Program-made: the position numbers and the translations under genes | In this document: positions 35,189 to 47,328 of the stretch, in pieces | Layout: every line of letters starts with the position of its first letter | How positions within the stretch are numbered: the stretch's first letter is position 1 | Source of the DNA: Rehmannia glutinosa | Lineage: Eukaryota > Streptophyta > Magnoliopsida > Lamiales > Orobanchaceae | Direction: 5' to 3' | Length of the DNA: 64,000 nt | Assembly (NCBI GenBank): GCA_016081115.2 | Contig: CM071932.1 | Coordinates: forward strand, 54,510,659 to 54,574,658 | The notes under the pieces: model-generated | What the model was told of the DNA's origin: nothing | The model's input: the letters and a program-made list of their open reading frames with translations, nothing else | Databases searched by the model: none

Positions 35189-38100
35189 TGTGAAGCCCTC
35201 GATTTTTTATTCGAACATGTACTTATCACGTATCGTCTTTGTACTATTTGACAATTCTACCGCGTCGCTTTGACGGGTAAATATTAATGATAAATATATT
35301 TCGTCTTTAATTTCCCATATTTATTTCTTGTGATCATAATCATTTATTAATTTTATTTCACAATTATGATCACTTGGTTGATCATCATTATTATTGCTTG
35401 TGTATTTTTTTTAGTCACCTTAGAATTCTAAGAGACTATTTATTTTAGAGGTTTAAACCTTATAGAATTAAGAATTCGATTTAGATTAAGTGATCATTAG
35501 ACTTATAAGTGATCAAGGAAATCACTAATTATTTTGGAGATTGATATTATTCACCTATTATCATCAATTTTGGGACATAAAAATAAAATATGGAATTACC
35601 ACAAATACCCCTTAAGGGACGGCCATAATGGGAATTTTGGTGTAGAAATATCTCCCAACTCTTGTACATGTACACCTTATGTATTCATCTTGTGTATTAT
35701 TACACCATTAATTCAAATCTTATACACAATATCTTATACACCAATTCTTTATTATAAACTTACCCAACATGTTGGAGGCTTCCCAACACCCCATGCCAAC
35801 ATTCCTCTCTATCCTTGCAATTCCATCCTCCCATGCAAGACCTCATATTGACCAAGGTCCTTGTCCCTCATGCAAGCTACACCTTTCAAGCCATAGAACA
35901 AAACAAAATTTTGTCCCCCTCCCCACCCCATGTGGACGGCCAAGAGGCCTAGTTGGGCAAGAAATTTGTTCAAGTTCATTCCTCACTTCATTTCACCAAC
36001 ATTCATCTCTTCAAGCCTTGAATCTTCTTACTTCTCTTGAACACTTAGTAAAAATACAAGAACTTTTCTTCTACTCCATCACAAAATTCGAACACCCCCC
36101 TTCAACAAGGTAAGAAATGTTGTTCATCTTCTTGTCTTGATATCATCTAGCTATCTCCTCTCACTTATTAATGTAAGTTTGGATTTTTATTTTTGAGGTT
36201 TACATAGAAGACTTGGAAGATACTAAGAGCCTTACCATCACCTTGAAGAGGACTTCTAGACTTGAAGACAAATTTGAAGAATTTGGACTATAAGGTAAGA
36301 AATGGGAATTTTGGTACCTTCTTCTTCTTCCATATTAATTTCGAATTTTAACACCAAAATTATTATTTTGAGGTGATTAGGGGCTGACCTTGGAGCTTTG
36401 TTTAAGTGGTGATCAAGTTCTTAAGAGACCATCAACTTGTGTCTACAACTTTCAACTACACAAGGTAAGTGTGGTACCTTTGGCCTATTCCTTCTCTTTT
36501 TCCCTCCTTAGTTCAAATCTTCATTTTCTAACTCAAAACTCCTTGTATTATTGGACTTAGGGGCTGCCTTAAATGAGGATTAAAATCCTCAAGGTCTAGT
36601 GACACCACTTTACACCAATCAACCGAACAAACAAGGTGGGTGGAAAAATCCTTCCAACTTCTTGGTGTTTTAATTCATAAAAATGCATGTAGTATTTTGT
36701 TATTGAGCATTTGAGATATATATTATGTATTGCATGCTATTTTCTTGTATCAAGTTGAAAAATTTCTCAAGTGTTTCTCAAAATGCAATTTACCGAAAAT
36801 TAGGACATACATGTACACTTTATTGTCATATTTGATAAATTCTTGTATGAGATGGATATGTATGTTTATGACTCTTGAAATATATATTTTGTATGACATA
36901 TAACCTGGAAAAGTCGAGCATAATTGATTAAAATTCGATTTTGGACTTAAAATGCAAAAAAATGGAAAGTTGGTGGACTTAAGTGCAAGAAAATAAAACT
37001 TAAGGGACCTCTCTGTAAATTTCGATTTTTGGGACTGTACTCAGGTTCAAAAATGATGTTTTGACATTTTAATAAAGTTTTAAGAGTTTTTAGATAAATA
37101 AAATCAACCCTTAAAAGCCGAAGGACTAAATTGTAAAATTTGAGAAGTTTAAGGGCTATTTTGCAAATTTCGAAACTGTACCAGACCCTAATTTTAAAAT
37201 ACAAAATTTTAACTCTTAAGGGACTGGAAATAACATATTTTAAGTGTATTCCAAAAATCCAAGTGTTTAGAGCTTGGAAAGTAATTTTATAAAACTTGAG
37301 GGACCAAATTGTAAAAGATTAAACTTGAGGACCCAAATGAAATTTCCAGGACTTATACAGCCCATGTACCTGGAAATACTAATTTACCTATAACATAATT
37401 ATATTTTGGACCCAAGGTTCAAATTTCATAACAATTGGACCCCTAAAAGCCTTAAAGGCAATTATTTCAAAATGGGACAAAAATGAGATTTTCAAAAGTT
37501 AAGGGACCTATACTTATGACGTTTTAAAACTATTTTTGTCCCAATATCCCACTAACCTTAGTGATATTTTCCAACTGGAATCACATTAGAAGCCCTTCCG
37601 TTTTGTGAGGTCCGATTATTTTAAACTTAGGGCCCGAAATGATAATTTTAACAAATTTGGGGCCAATGTGAGAATTTTATAAAAACTCGACCTCAAAACT
37701 TTAAAAACCTGAATCTCTGAACAATTTAGAGAATTTAGGAACTGACCTCATAATTTTTCAAGGTCGGGACATTTATTTATTTAACTTTTAACCCCAAAAG
37801 TACTGGTTTTGACAAAACGGGGCTAATTGTAAATTTTATTTTTTTTATAAGGACCTAACTCAAATTATTTTCTTTTAAAGAAACAGCCCTGGACTCTTTT
37901 ACTTTAATATTTAATTAAAATATTTTATTTTCTTAAAAATCCCTTGACTTGTCTGATCGTCTTGACCGATTAATACCTGATCGCGGGGCGACTCCCTCGT
38001 CTCGTGATTTCAAATCTATAACGGGACTTATGTTCCTCCTAATACTTAAGATATCGAAGACTACTTATCCTCCCGATAATTATCTTCATCCCGATAACTC

Positions 38101-39230
38101 CACCAACGCCATAACTATCTTGTGCAAATTTCTCGAGAACTTTTCATGAACTCGCTTCCCGAATCAATAATACTCGATTGCTGGTTGACTACATGAACTT
38201 GTGTTTACTTTCCCGCTGAGTCAACTTGGTGTGTCGAGCTCACAATCGGAATGGATACGTCGGGGATGGAACCGGCAGCTCGGCCGCTATTCCACTCTTC
38301 CGCCCCATCGTCCTAATCCCGCAATCGAGGGACGAGTTTGTCCAAGGGAAGCGGGTCTTAGTACTTGAGGTATAATCATGATTATGACAAATCCGAGCCT
38401 TGCTAGCTCCACTGTGGATTTTGTCTTTGCCAACGGAGCGATAAGGTGACAGGTCTTGGACCATCTTGCTCGGGAGTTACAAGGAAGAACGAAGGAATCG
38501 CATTGTCTCGATCCACACGATTCCGAGTTAATCGGACCCGCTTTGGTTGCCGCTTACAAATCCGTGCACGCAACCGCTACTTGTATTGCATAGGTTGGCG
38601 CTACAAATCCGTGCGACGCAACCGCTACTTGTCTTGCATAGGATTGGCGTTACAAATCCGTCACGCAATCCTCCCCGTCTGCTTGAACCATAGTGCTGCG
38701 TGACCACGAACTATTTTCTTAAACTATATAAGTATGTTACTTAATATATTTATCACGACGCTTGTGGACTGTGTGTGAAATCATGCATCATCTCTCACGC
38801 GTTTTCATACATTAAATTTCTCGCATTAACTATTTATATCGCCACACTTGCACACGATCACCCCATCCACCGAGATTTCTCGTCTCATTCCCTCCTCGTT
38901 TTCTAACCTTTAGATGAAGAGTTCGCCAAGACATCGAACCTACCGCAGATTGAATCCCTATCCGTGATGTGGAGCGACAATTCCTTTTACTTTTATTTTT
39001 TGTTGGACTCTTTTATTTATTTTTTGTTTGGACTGTAAGTTAATTTAGATAATCTTTTGGGTTGTATTCGGATACCGCCAGACTTTAAGATTGTAATCTG
39101 TACTCGTGTTTATTTTAATTCCGCTGCATTAGACTCTATTTCACTTGGAGTTTGGTATCTTTGGTTTAGACTGTTGATTTATTTCTGTTTAAGTGATTGA
39201 TCGGTGTCGCGTCACGTTTGGGGCGTGACA
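35189..39230 (+). repeat. 3' LTR of the Gypsy element
   Basis: 4,042 bp copy of 25280-29351. The AT-rich first two-thirds is nearly identical; the CG-rich last kilobase shows many 1-4-base insertions and deletions. Confidence 0.93.
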
Positions 39231-39235
39231 CTCTC

Positions 39236-40182
39236 ACACGGGCAATCGCCCTGTCGCTAAGAGAGCGAGCAGAATGAAACTTAAAAGATTGTGTCGCATA
39301 AGGAGGTTTGCGAATGATCTCCTTCGCGCTAGAGCAGTGAGGAAGGTTAATAAGTATAATTAACAGTCGCCTTAACTAGAGGTTAATATGAGATCCGAGT
39401 TGATCGATTATGAAGTATGTACAAACTTTATAAAAGCCTATTTGTAGCCGAATGTGTGAACTATCGTATGACACTTTGGGAGTGACTAGGAGTAGTACGC
39501 AGGTCGGGAGCCTGAATAGTGACTGGACTAAAATTTGTATGATGTCTAGAGCGTGACATCCCTAAATTGAGTGGGAGCTCCATCATAGCATGTATTCATA
39601 CTACATGTGCGTCGAGGCGACCGCCTATGGGAATGTGACTGAATGGGTCCCTGCTTCGTCTCTGTGTGAGCCCATATTATTTTCTTGTACCATTTGGGAC
39701 TTTGGACCATGTCATGAGGTGTAAGCTTGATGACGCTACTTTAGCATGTATCTAATGGCCATGTGTGATTTGGTCTGTCGGAGCATGTCTAGGAAAGCTA
39801 TCAAGACCAAGATAATTGGCATGTGGGGCCAAAGGAAGAATTAAGTTGGTAACATACTTATGTTCTATGATTCATAGCCCGGGCGACTATATCAAAATGT
39901 GTTTGACTAGTCATGAATCTAGAAACATATTTGAGTTTGTCGAGCATGCTCTATTTATTTTATTGAGGGATCTAGAGATGCTTGATTGGGTGCAACCACT
40001 TGGTTTGGGGTACATAGCGAGTTATTGCGTTGTAGGGTTATGTTAGTTTGGTGATGACTTAATATAACTCTCCTCACCTTTACTTTCTCGCTTGGTCGCA
40101 CGCCTTATTCCCTGTATGAAAGAAGAGACATGAGATGAGAACTATGAGGATGTGATTCGAATGAGTCGAGTCAAATATGTAT
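39236..40182 (+). other. 3' internal part of the old Copia element, decayed
   Basis: Resumes the Copia interior directly after the Gypsy target duplication. No domain is legible; stops in all frames. Confidence 0.6.
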
Positions 40183-40195
40183 GAGTGGGAGATAT
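40183..40195 (+). other. Polypurine tract of the old Copia element
   Basis: GAGTGGGAGATAT immediately before the 3' LTR start TGGGTGC. Confidence 0.75.
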
Positions 40196-40702
40196 TGGGT
40201 GCAATTAGGTTGCATCCATATTTGAGATAATATGAAGTCCTATTTAGATGTGGTTTATCTAGAAACCTCTCCCATTAGGACTCTAACTGAGATATGAGAT
40301 TGAGATATATATATATATATATATATTGATATCTCTCCCTACAATATTAGTCCAATTAGAAAAATCATCCCCTCACGTAGAAAGAATAATCTCTCCCCTA
40401 AAATTTCTCTCTACGATTTTCTTCTTGGAGTATCACCAAAATCTCCAAGGGTTTAAGGTGTGTAAATCCAAGTAAATAATTCTAGTAATTATTTACACCA
40501 ACGAAAAGACGGTTCGTGATTTTGTTCGTGGTTCAACCAATCTATGGGGTTAATTTGTTCGTTGCTCGCGATTCAATCAAACGGAGGCTTGTAGACGGGC
40601 TTAATCCTGGCTATGTGGATCGGCAGATTCCTTACCGCAAATAGGTGATCAACCCTATATGTGCAAATATGTGATTTATCTTTCGACCCATATTTGCTAA
40701 CA
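40196..40702 (+). repeat. 3' LTR of the old Copia element
   Basis: Pairs with 19831-20351; contains a longer (AT)n run near 40305-40325. Confidence 0.9.
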
Positions 40703-41479
40703 ATAATAATTACTGTAATTTTTTTTAAATATAACATTTCATTAAACCATTGCATTATATATTAATTTCATTGGATAAATATTTAAAACATTCAACGACA
40801 ATAACTGATAAAAAAATTTGATCAGCAGGCTATATTGAAAGAAATAAAGTTAATTAATATTCAAATCTTAAATATTAATTTAATTGTACAAACTCAAGCT
40901 CATTCATTATGATTATGCTATTGCTATTTGAACTATTGTTTACATTAGTTATTCTTATTTTCTTTGTCATTGACAAGTCGAGATGTTTTCTTTTTTATTT
41001 GGTTATTAGATTTTTTTGCCCTTTTTATTTGCACTATAATTTCTTTTCCGTTATTTAATGACTATTCATTCAATCACATTTCTTCTTCTCTTTATGGAAT
41101 CATGAACTAAGGGGCATCACTATATTTTATTTATATTTCATATTCTTTAGATTGTAAATTATAACCTTAATTTTGTGAAGTAAAGTCGAGAAAAATGTTC
41201 ATTAAGATTTTTTGCAATCGATATTTGAACAATAGTTTCCTGCAATTCCTTGATGTTGATTGTTGAGATTACTTATGAACATATGGACTTGGGTCTTCTT
41301 GTTTGGGCCAACAAAAGATAGTACCTGAATCATTATAAAAAGATCATTTTATTGTTTGCGATGTTTGGTTTTCTCGAAAAAATAGACAAAATAACGGGAC
41401 AGATAAGTAAGTCGAGGCGAGAATTAGATTCTATTCGCAAGACGAAATTGCCCCGTACAAAAGTGATAACTGTTCTAGG
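40703..41479. other. AT-rich stretch, nothing recognised
   Basis: No gene, splice-linked exons or terminal repeats seen. Confidence 0.5.
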
Positions 41480-42160
41480 CAATCATCTCTAAGATACAAT
41501 GAGTTTCAAGTTCGACTTAGCAGCACTTGCAAAAGTCGAACTTACAGTGAACAAAAACTTATTCAGAACTTTCGAATGTACAGAAAGAAAAGACAAAAAC
41601 AATATGCTGGAAATGCAGATGTTTAGATGATTTTTTGATGATGAAAACTGAGTTATAGGGGTTTGATTATATAAAGTTCTAGATGACTGTTCAGAACAGG
41701 TGCATCCTTTGGTCCGGATCGATCTATTGGATCGTGCCTTCTGATCAACAGGCACAATCTGAGGTCCGAATCGATCTGTTGGATCGTGCCATCTGACAGG
41801 TACAATCTGATCGTCCAGATCGCATCTCTTCCGAAGGTACACAACCCTTAGTATGCACCTTTGCACACTGAACAATCGTGTCCAGTCATGGTGCCCTGTC
41901 AGTGAACAGGTGCATCCAGTCAGTGCCACCGTGTGCCACGTGTCACCATCCGAATGACTCTTGCCAAATCACTACCACCTGAACTGCCCTGCACATCACC
42001 GAGTCACTGGACCGAACCCTGGTTCGATTTTTCAAAACATTAAGGCTCCTCAAAGCTCCTCGCGGTGATGTGTACGTGCGCTTCTAAAGCGCCCAATGCG
42101 ACATGCACGGGCCCGGCTCTGGCTACAGCTCGGGCTCGGACGGTGCTATTTGAGCTAGCC
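41480..42160 (-). repeat. LTR-like promoter fragment with internal tandem repeat
   Basis: Read on the minus strand, a GC-rich U3-like part (42160 down to ~41680) leads to a TATA-like ACTTTATATAATC near 41665-41677 and then an AT-rich R/U5-like part. Two tandem units of 52 and 48 bp (41711-41762, 41763-41810) share GGTCCG.ATCGATCT.TTGGATCGTGCC. The open frame of 146 codons here has no protein character. LTR identity is inference from composition and TATA placement only; ends and coding region were not found. Confidence 0.35.
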
Positions 42161-42199
42161 AAAGGCTAGTCAAAATTTACTTGGTTCACTAGCTCTACA

Positions 42200-42620
42200 A
42201 CAAAAATGGTAATACACAACACAATAACGACAACGGTTTTATGCTAAATTGTTGTAATTTATGAAATAGACTACAGATTTCACGAAAACTGTAGTCTTTG
42301 AGCGGCCCTTTTCCGAAACGACAACAGTTCTTGAGCGACCGTTGTGTGTGAGCGGGTTTTTTAAAAAACGACAACGGTTTCCACAACGGTGTTTACGACA
42401 TTTTCGAAAACCGTTGTATATGTTTAAGACAACAACGGTATGTACAACGGTTTTAGGAACCGTTGTTAATCAGCGGATTTTTTTGGAAACAACAACTGTT
42501 CACAATAACCCTTGTAAATTTGCGTCTTTTTATAAACGACAACATTTTCATGAAACCATGGTATATTAGCTTGTTTTCTAATCTAAAACGGGTGTAATAA
42601 TGGTTTCAAAAATCGTCTTT
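42200..42620. repeat. Left subterminal repeats of the CACTA element
   Basis: At least eight copies of ACAACGG(T) or its complement CCGTTGT in both orientations, for example at 42229, 42368, 42380, 42409, 42435, 42449 and 42460. Such arrays bind the transposase in En/Spm elements. A further diverged pair lies at 43455-43550. Confidence 0.75.
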
Positions 42621-42972
42621 CTTTTCTTTTTTTTTTTTTAAAAAGGGAAAATAATGGCAAATATGAATGATAGAGAATGAGGACTTACTTCAATTTTGTT
42701 TTTAGCTTTGCAAAAATCAGAGGGGAAAAATATTGTGTTCGATGAAAGGGCAAAAAATTAAAGGAGAAAAAAAATTTAATTGTTAAATTAAAGGGAAAAA
42801 AATCAAGGAAAAAAATCAAAGGAAAAAAATTGTTATGAAAAAGGGAGAAAATTAAATCAATGACTTATGATTCCGCTGGAATCGATACGACGACCTCTAC
42901 CAATGGCCAATGAGAATGATACCCAAGTCGTTACGCCAACTACAGATTTATTACCGGTAAAAGTTTTATTTT

Positions 42973-43003
<31 letters not shown>

Positions 43004-43149
43004 TAAAAAATAAAATAAAAAAATTCCAGGCCCCTTTCCGGCAGGGGGCCCTACGCGGCGACACCACCTTGGCTGCCCAGGGTCGTCCCTATTAGTGCAT
43101 AACGGATTGCACAATGGCTTACCGAAACTATTATTATATATAAGTGCAT

Positions 43150-43420
43150 TTTTATTAGAGGCCAAGCCGGTGCTAGCCCGTTAGGCCAAGAGAGGAAATT
43201 GGGCCGGGCTAGAATTCCATTGGGCCGCAATTTTGGAGGCCCAAGCCCGACCCAATCCATGAAAGTACACATAAAAATCGGCCACATTGGGCCAACCCGG
43301 GATTTCGAGCCTAATTGGTCGGGCCAAATAGTCTTGGGCTCTTTTCGAGCAACAAAATCACAACCCGACCCGACCCTATCACCAGGCCGAGCTATTTTGA
43401 TAGCCTTAATAAAGGACAAT
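43150..43420. other. GC-rich GGGCC-type stretch, possible hAT-like MITE
   Basis: Repeated GGCC, GGGCCGGGC and CCCGACCC motifs resemble the interior of the hAT MITE at 54724. A GATAGCC-like end lies at about 43403. Target duplication and matching ends could not be identified. Confidence 0.3.
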
Positions 43421-43862
43421 ATTTGGCTAAACCATTTTGTATTAGTGTGATTTTTAAAACGACAATGATCGAGTTTCACAACGTTTTACCGTTATGTGTA
43501 GTACATTTTTATAAATGTTGTGGCAATGATTTGAAAAATCATTGTGTAAAGTCTTAAACATGGATTTCTAGTTTATAGGTAAATAAATAATTTTTTAACC
43601 TAATTATTAACAAAATCCTTCCTATTATAATTAATTCCTATTTATTTATTTTTAATATAATAGTTAAATAAAATATCAAAGAATTACCTTAATCAGTTAA
43701 TCAAACACAACTCTGAACATGTGGGTATATACGGTCAACTTTCATTCTATAAACAATCACTATATGCTCATGTAATATATTAATTTTATTAATACATTTT
43801 ATAGTATATGTATATGCATATGTATATTGTTAAATATATAAAAAATAGTCTACTATATCTGA

Positions 43863-44125
43863 AAGGAAAAAACCGCAAAAATAAATTTCAGAGAAGGAAG
43901 GCACGATCACCCCCAGAATTCTTCGCGATCTTCTTCGCGATCCTCCCAAAAACCACCGTCTTCTCTGGAAAGCAGAAAGCAGAAACTTCCTTCTCCTCGA
44001 CTTCTTCGGAACAACATACAATTGATCTTGGGAAATAAGAAATTATCGTCCTCTCCGGAAATCAGAAATCTCCTCGGCTTCTCCAAAATTCCGATCGCTG
44101 CTCCTTGTTTATTCATTATACAAGG
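43863..44125 (+). other. 5'-UTR-like exon and donor inside the CACTA element
   Basis: C/T-rich leader-like sequence with direct repeats (TCTTCGCGATC twice, and TC.TCTCTGGAAA/TCCTCTCCGGAAAT) ends at a donor-like ACAAG|GTATCC near 44124. The next ~700 bases are T-rich like a plant leader intron. This could be the promoter-proximal exon of the element's own gene or a captured host leader. No protein start is certain. Confidence 0.35.
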
Positions 44126-45382
44126 TATCCTAAAAACCCAAAAATTAGAAATACTAACCCCGAAATTTAATCCTGATTATTCCAGACCTAATTTAATCTA
44201 TTGTCAGACTCCAATTTTATAAATAGTTATGATTTTTTGATGTTTTATATGATGATTTTCTTTGTTGAATGTGTCTGCTAATTCGATTTTTAGTGTTTAT
44301 AATATTATGTTTCTATTGTTTGGTTTTTCTGGCTTCACCCTTTGGCATGCTTCTTGTTCTTTTCGAGTTTTTGATGATATTTTTCTATTTTTGAATTAGG
44401 ATTTTATTTTGATTTTGGCTTCTCCCTTTGGCATTGATTTGATTTTGTTTTTTGTTTTGACCTCGTTATCAATGCTATAGTAATTGGTATCTGTTGCTAG
44501 ATACTATTTTCCTGATTCTTTTAGTAGATATATTGAACAGTGTAATTTGGATTGATGGATATGGTAATGTATGGTGGTCTGCGTTCATGTATATCTTGCT
44601 GAGATTGCTTGTATTGTGATGCGGTTTTATTAATTAAATAGTCTTGTTTGGTAGTCATCAAGGAGGTTCCCTGTTTTTCATTTTTCTCATTCTAAATAAA
44701 ATGGTTTTTACTTTTTAGGACTTTTGTTCTGTATTAAGCAGGGAGTTATTTTTTTATTAAGTTACAATTTGTTGTATGTGTTTATTAGTAACTTGAGATT
44801 TTTTCTGGAGTGATCCTAGCCAATGCAAATTTGTTGTATTGCTTGTTGATTTTATGGTGGAGTTCCAGTGGCACCACCAATTGCTGTTGGACAGCATACC
44901 CAGTCCTCAGGGCAACATTGAGCTTGATAGATTATTTACTGTATTCAGTTTCTTCAGTTTCAGAATTCATTTTTCATTTGTTGTATTGCTTGTTGATTTT
45001 GTGACTTTACTTTTCACAATACTAATATTTATAACTTAGGATTGAACTCTTGTAAGTTAGGCACTATGAATACACATATAACTTAGCAACTGATTCTTGG
45101 ATAGTTGGATCTTTGACAAAAGAAAATTACAGCTGCAGATTGCATTTTGATCTGCCAAATATAAGTGTTTCTATTGTTGCAAAGGAAATTTGCAGGGGTT
45201 TTAAGGTGAACGGCATGTACAGATGATTAGATTCTTTGGGCAATAGTAAATCCCAAAGTCAACTATTGAGTATTAGTTGTTATTAACAGAAAACAAAGTG
45301 ACTAATTGATTCTGATGTTTAATTTGATTAATTCCATCAAATCCATGGGGCATAACTTGGGAAAATGTGCATTTTGTCCTGA

Positions 45383-45952
45383 ATGGTGAAAACTTTGTCT
45401 CAGAAAGTCTTGTCACGATGCGCTGGAGTCATCATGATCATTGCTCTTCCTTTCTTTATTTTCTGGATGTAAGTTTACATCATGAAGCATAACACTAGCA
45501 TAACTTTGCCCCGTGTCTAAGGATTGCTTCTCCCAATTTACAATGCCCTTTTTTTAAGACTTGCCACTGTCATGATTTTAGTTTCTCTCATAATTGTTTG
45601 ACATATATGTATCTAAATAAACCATTAACTGTGTATATATTTTCTTGTGTACATAGGCTCCCATTCAACCAGATAAAAAACAATGTGGTTTCTTCATCAT
45701 GTGATATATGAGACAAATTATTGAAGGCGTTGCATCTAGTGATAAGACTTCACTCCGGAAAATAGTAATTTTATAAATATTTTCAGATTTGCTTATTTAA
45801 AATATTTTCATAATTTCTTGTTTCAAATATTTCACTCTTATATTCTATATGTTTGTTCACAGTTCACGAAAGCTCAGTACTTTAAAGAAGATATTGATGA
45901 AGTACGTGCAGAGTGGGCGGAATGCCTACAAGATCACACATATGATGAGTAG
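45383..45952 (+). pseudogene. Ulp1-like cysteine peptidase (C48), last three exons, in the CACTA element
   Basis: Exon 45657-45764 (after acceptor ACATAG, before GTAATT) reads IQPDKKQCGFFIM-stop-YMRQIIEGVAS. The Q-x-x-x-x-x-C-G pattern is the Ulp1 oxyanion Gln and catalytic Cys. Exon 45863-45952 reads FTKAQYFKEDIDEVRAEWAE and ends in TAG, the characteristic tail of CACTA-borne C48 proteins. The TGA in the first exon replaces an expected Arg codon, consistent with CGA to TGA. An upstream block (45383-45468, donor GTAAGT) may be the decayed HW...LD exon, since RWS and FLYFLD appear in overlapping frames. The enzyme class removes SUMO from proteins; here it is dead. Confidence 0.72.
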
Positions 45953-46365
45953 GGAAAGGTATATTCATATATCTATTGGTTATGAGTGGATATTTGCATT
46001 GAAACTATTGGTCGGATTTTGTATATCTGCAAATCTGCAGCAGCTCTTTATCATCTCATGGAAACAGGTCAACCGCTTCTCCATGCACTTGTTTTCTCTC
46101 TGCTTAGCTTCATGGAGATTTTGGTTCACACTCATTAATAGATATGGAATACTAAAGAGAATAAGAATGATCAAACGAGTACTAGTTGGTTTAGCCTCAT
46201 GTATTTTCTATCTGATGATAGAGATTTAATTTGTTCTTTCGTTAATATAAATAGGCGATCTATGGGCGTAGATATTTGAATTATATATATGTTCCATACA
46301 TGTCCACGTTAAATGTTTTGATAAATGAATAACTCTATGTCATATTTATTTTTTCTCCAGTTGCA

Positions 46366-46367
<2 letters not shown>

Positions 46368-46410
<43 letters not shown>
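46368..46410. repeat. (AT)n microsatellite
   Basis: A 43-bp uninterrupted AT run inside the CACTA element. Confidence 0.95.
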
Positions 46411-46411
<1 letters not shown>

Positions 46412-46774
46412 TGAGAAGTACAAATATATAATCATATATATTTTGTTGTGTGCATGCAGTTGAATTTTCTGAAAGTGGTCGAATGGAAAGGAATTTTGAA
46501 GAAGCAACGCTTTTAAGCTTGATATTCTAACTCTGGATTTTATTTTTTCGCTTGATGTTAATTAATTTGCTACTCTTGATGTTAGGTACATTTAATTTGT
46601 TGATATATGTTGCTTTTAGACATTATATATTAATCAATTTGAAGTCCTGTTAGTTGAATTTGATGGTTTAATTTAGTTTTGTAAGTTTAAATTGTGCTTG
46701 TAATAGGATAATATGAATTATATATAAATAATAAATCAAGCTATATATATGCAACAATTGTGACAAATAGAAAA

Positions 46775-47310
46775 GACAATGAATTTAAAACCGTTGTGAA
46801 AGATACCAACAACAAGTAGATAGACTTCAATTTCAAAACCATTGTAAAACAAAACAAACACAATAGTTAGCATAAAACGACAATGGCTAAAAACCGTAGT
46901 GAAACCAAACAATCACAAGAGTTTGCAACCGTTTTCTTTGACCAAAACGACAACGGTGTTATACGTTGTCTTTTACAAAATGAACTGTTGTAGATGGAGG
47001 TGTTGTAAAAAAATAAGCAAAACAACAGCGGTTTTAACCCGTTGTATATGTCAACACGACAACAAATGTGCAACGGTTTCTAACCGTTGTCGTTTGTCAT
47101 AACCACAACGGTTAGAAACCATTGTTATTTATTATCAGTCACAACGGTCTTAACCGTTGTCGTTTATCCTATAACATGGTTATAAACCGTTGTAGTTGAT
47201 GGCAAAGACAACGGGGTTTAACCGTTGTCGCTGTGGTACATCTTTCGCAACGCCTTCATACACAACGGTTCGTATGCTTAATAGACAATGGATAAAATCC
47301 GTTGTGTATT
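46775..47310. repeat. Right subterminal repeats of the CACTA element
   Basis: A dense array of ACAACGGT..ACCGTTGT units, many as short inverted pairs (for example 47069-47092 and 47141-47163), spaced 20-40 bp and ending 18 bp before the terminal repeat. Confidence 0.8.
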
Positions 47311-47328
47311 AGCAGTTTTCTTGTAGTA

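Larger units (their letters stand above)
25280..39230 (+). mobile_element. Gypsy chromovirus (Tekay/Del-like), 13.95 kb, nested in the Copia element
   Basis: Two ~4.05-kb LTRs, TGTGAAGCCC...GGGCGTGACA, lie at 25280-29351 and 35189-39230, with perfect 5-bp duplications CTCTC at 25275-25279 and 39231-39235. tRNA-Met primer site and purine tract fit plus orientation. Coding order is an extra leader ORF, gag, protease, RT, RNase H, integrase and a C-terminal chromodomain remnant, the Gypsy order. Very long LTRs, a Met primer and a chromodomain suggest the Tekay/Del lineage. Frames are broken by many one-base shifts. LTRs are near-identical over their first 2.7 kb, so it is a young insertion. Confidence 0.94.
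19831..40702 (+). mobile_element. Old Copia-type retrotransposon, split by a nested Gypsy element
   Basis: LTRs of 521 bp (19831-20351) and 507 bp (40196-40702) begin TGGGTGCAATTAGG and end CTAACA. A perfect tRNA-Met primer site follows the first and a purine tract precedes the second, giving plus orientation. Removing the nested Gypsy (25280-39235, including one target copy) leaves about 6.9 kb, a normal Copia length. Flanks ATTAT (19826-19830) and ATAAT (40703-40707) match at four of five bases, so the duplication is plausible but not exact. Pol is only a remnant with many stops. The element is clearly older than the Gypsy inside it. Confidence 0.85.
42193..47328 (+). mobile_element. CACTA (En/Spm-like) transposon, degenerate, with Ulp1-like exons
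   Basis: The two ends are inverted copies. The left end reads CTCTACAACAAAAATGGTAA and the right end, reverse-complemented, TACTACAAGAAAACTGCTAA, both followed by TACACAAC. They are one or two changes from the canonical CACTACAAGAAAA. Both ends are packed with direct and inverted copies of ACAACGG/CCGTTGT, as in CACTA subterminal regions. The last exons of a C48-peptidase-like ORF, a common CACTA passenger, lie at 45383-45952. The 3-bp duplication is not visible (TAG versus CGT). No TNP2-type transposase was found, so this is a deletion derivative. Confidence 0.75.

Noticed and set aside
41489..41929. 146-codon minus-strand open frame
   Set aside because: Cys- and Arg-rich product with no domain; it runs through tandem repeats and a TATA-like box, so it is an LTR-like fragment read by chance.
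42850..42950. Possible tRNA gene near GGAATCGATACGACGACCTCT
   Set aside because: No complete cloverleaf, acceptor stem or anticodon arm could be drawn.
44839..45039. Open frame with VEFQWHHQLLLDSIPSPQGN
   Set aside because: Tempting as an exon, but no flanking splice pair or family match; the tail is T-rich low complexity.
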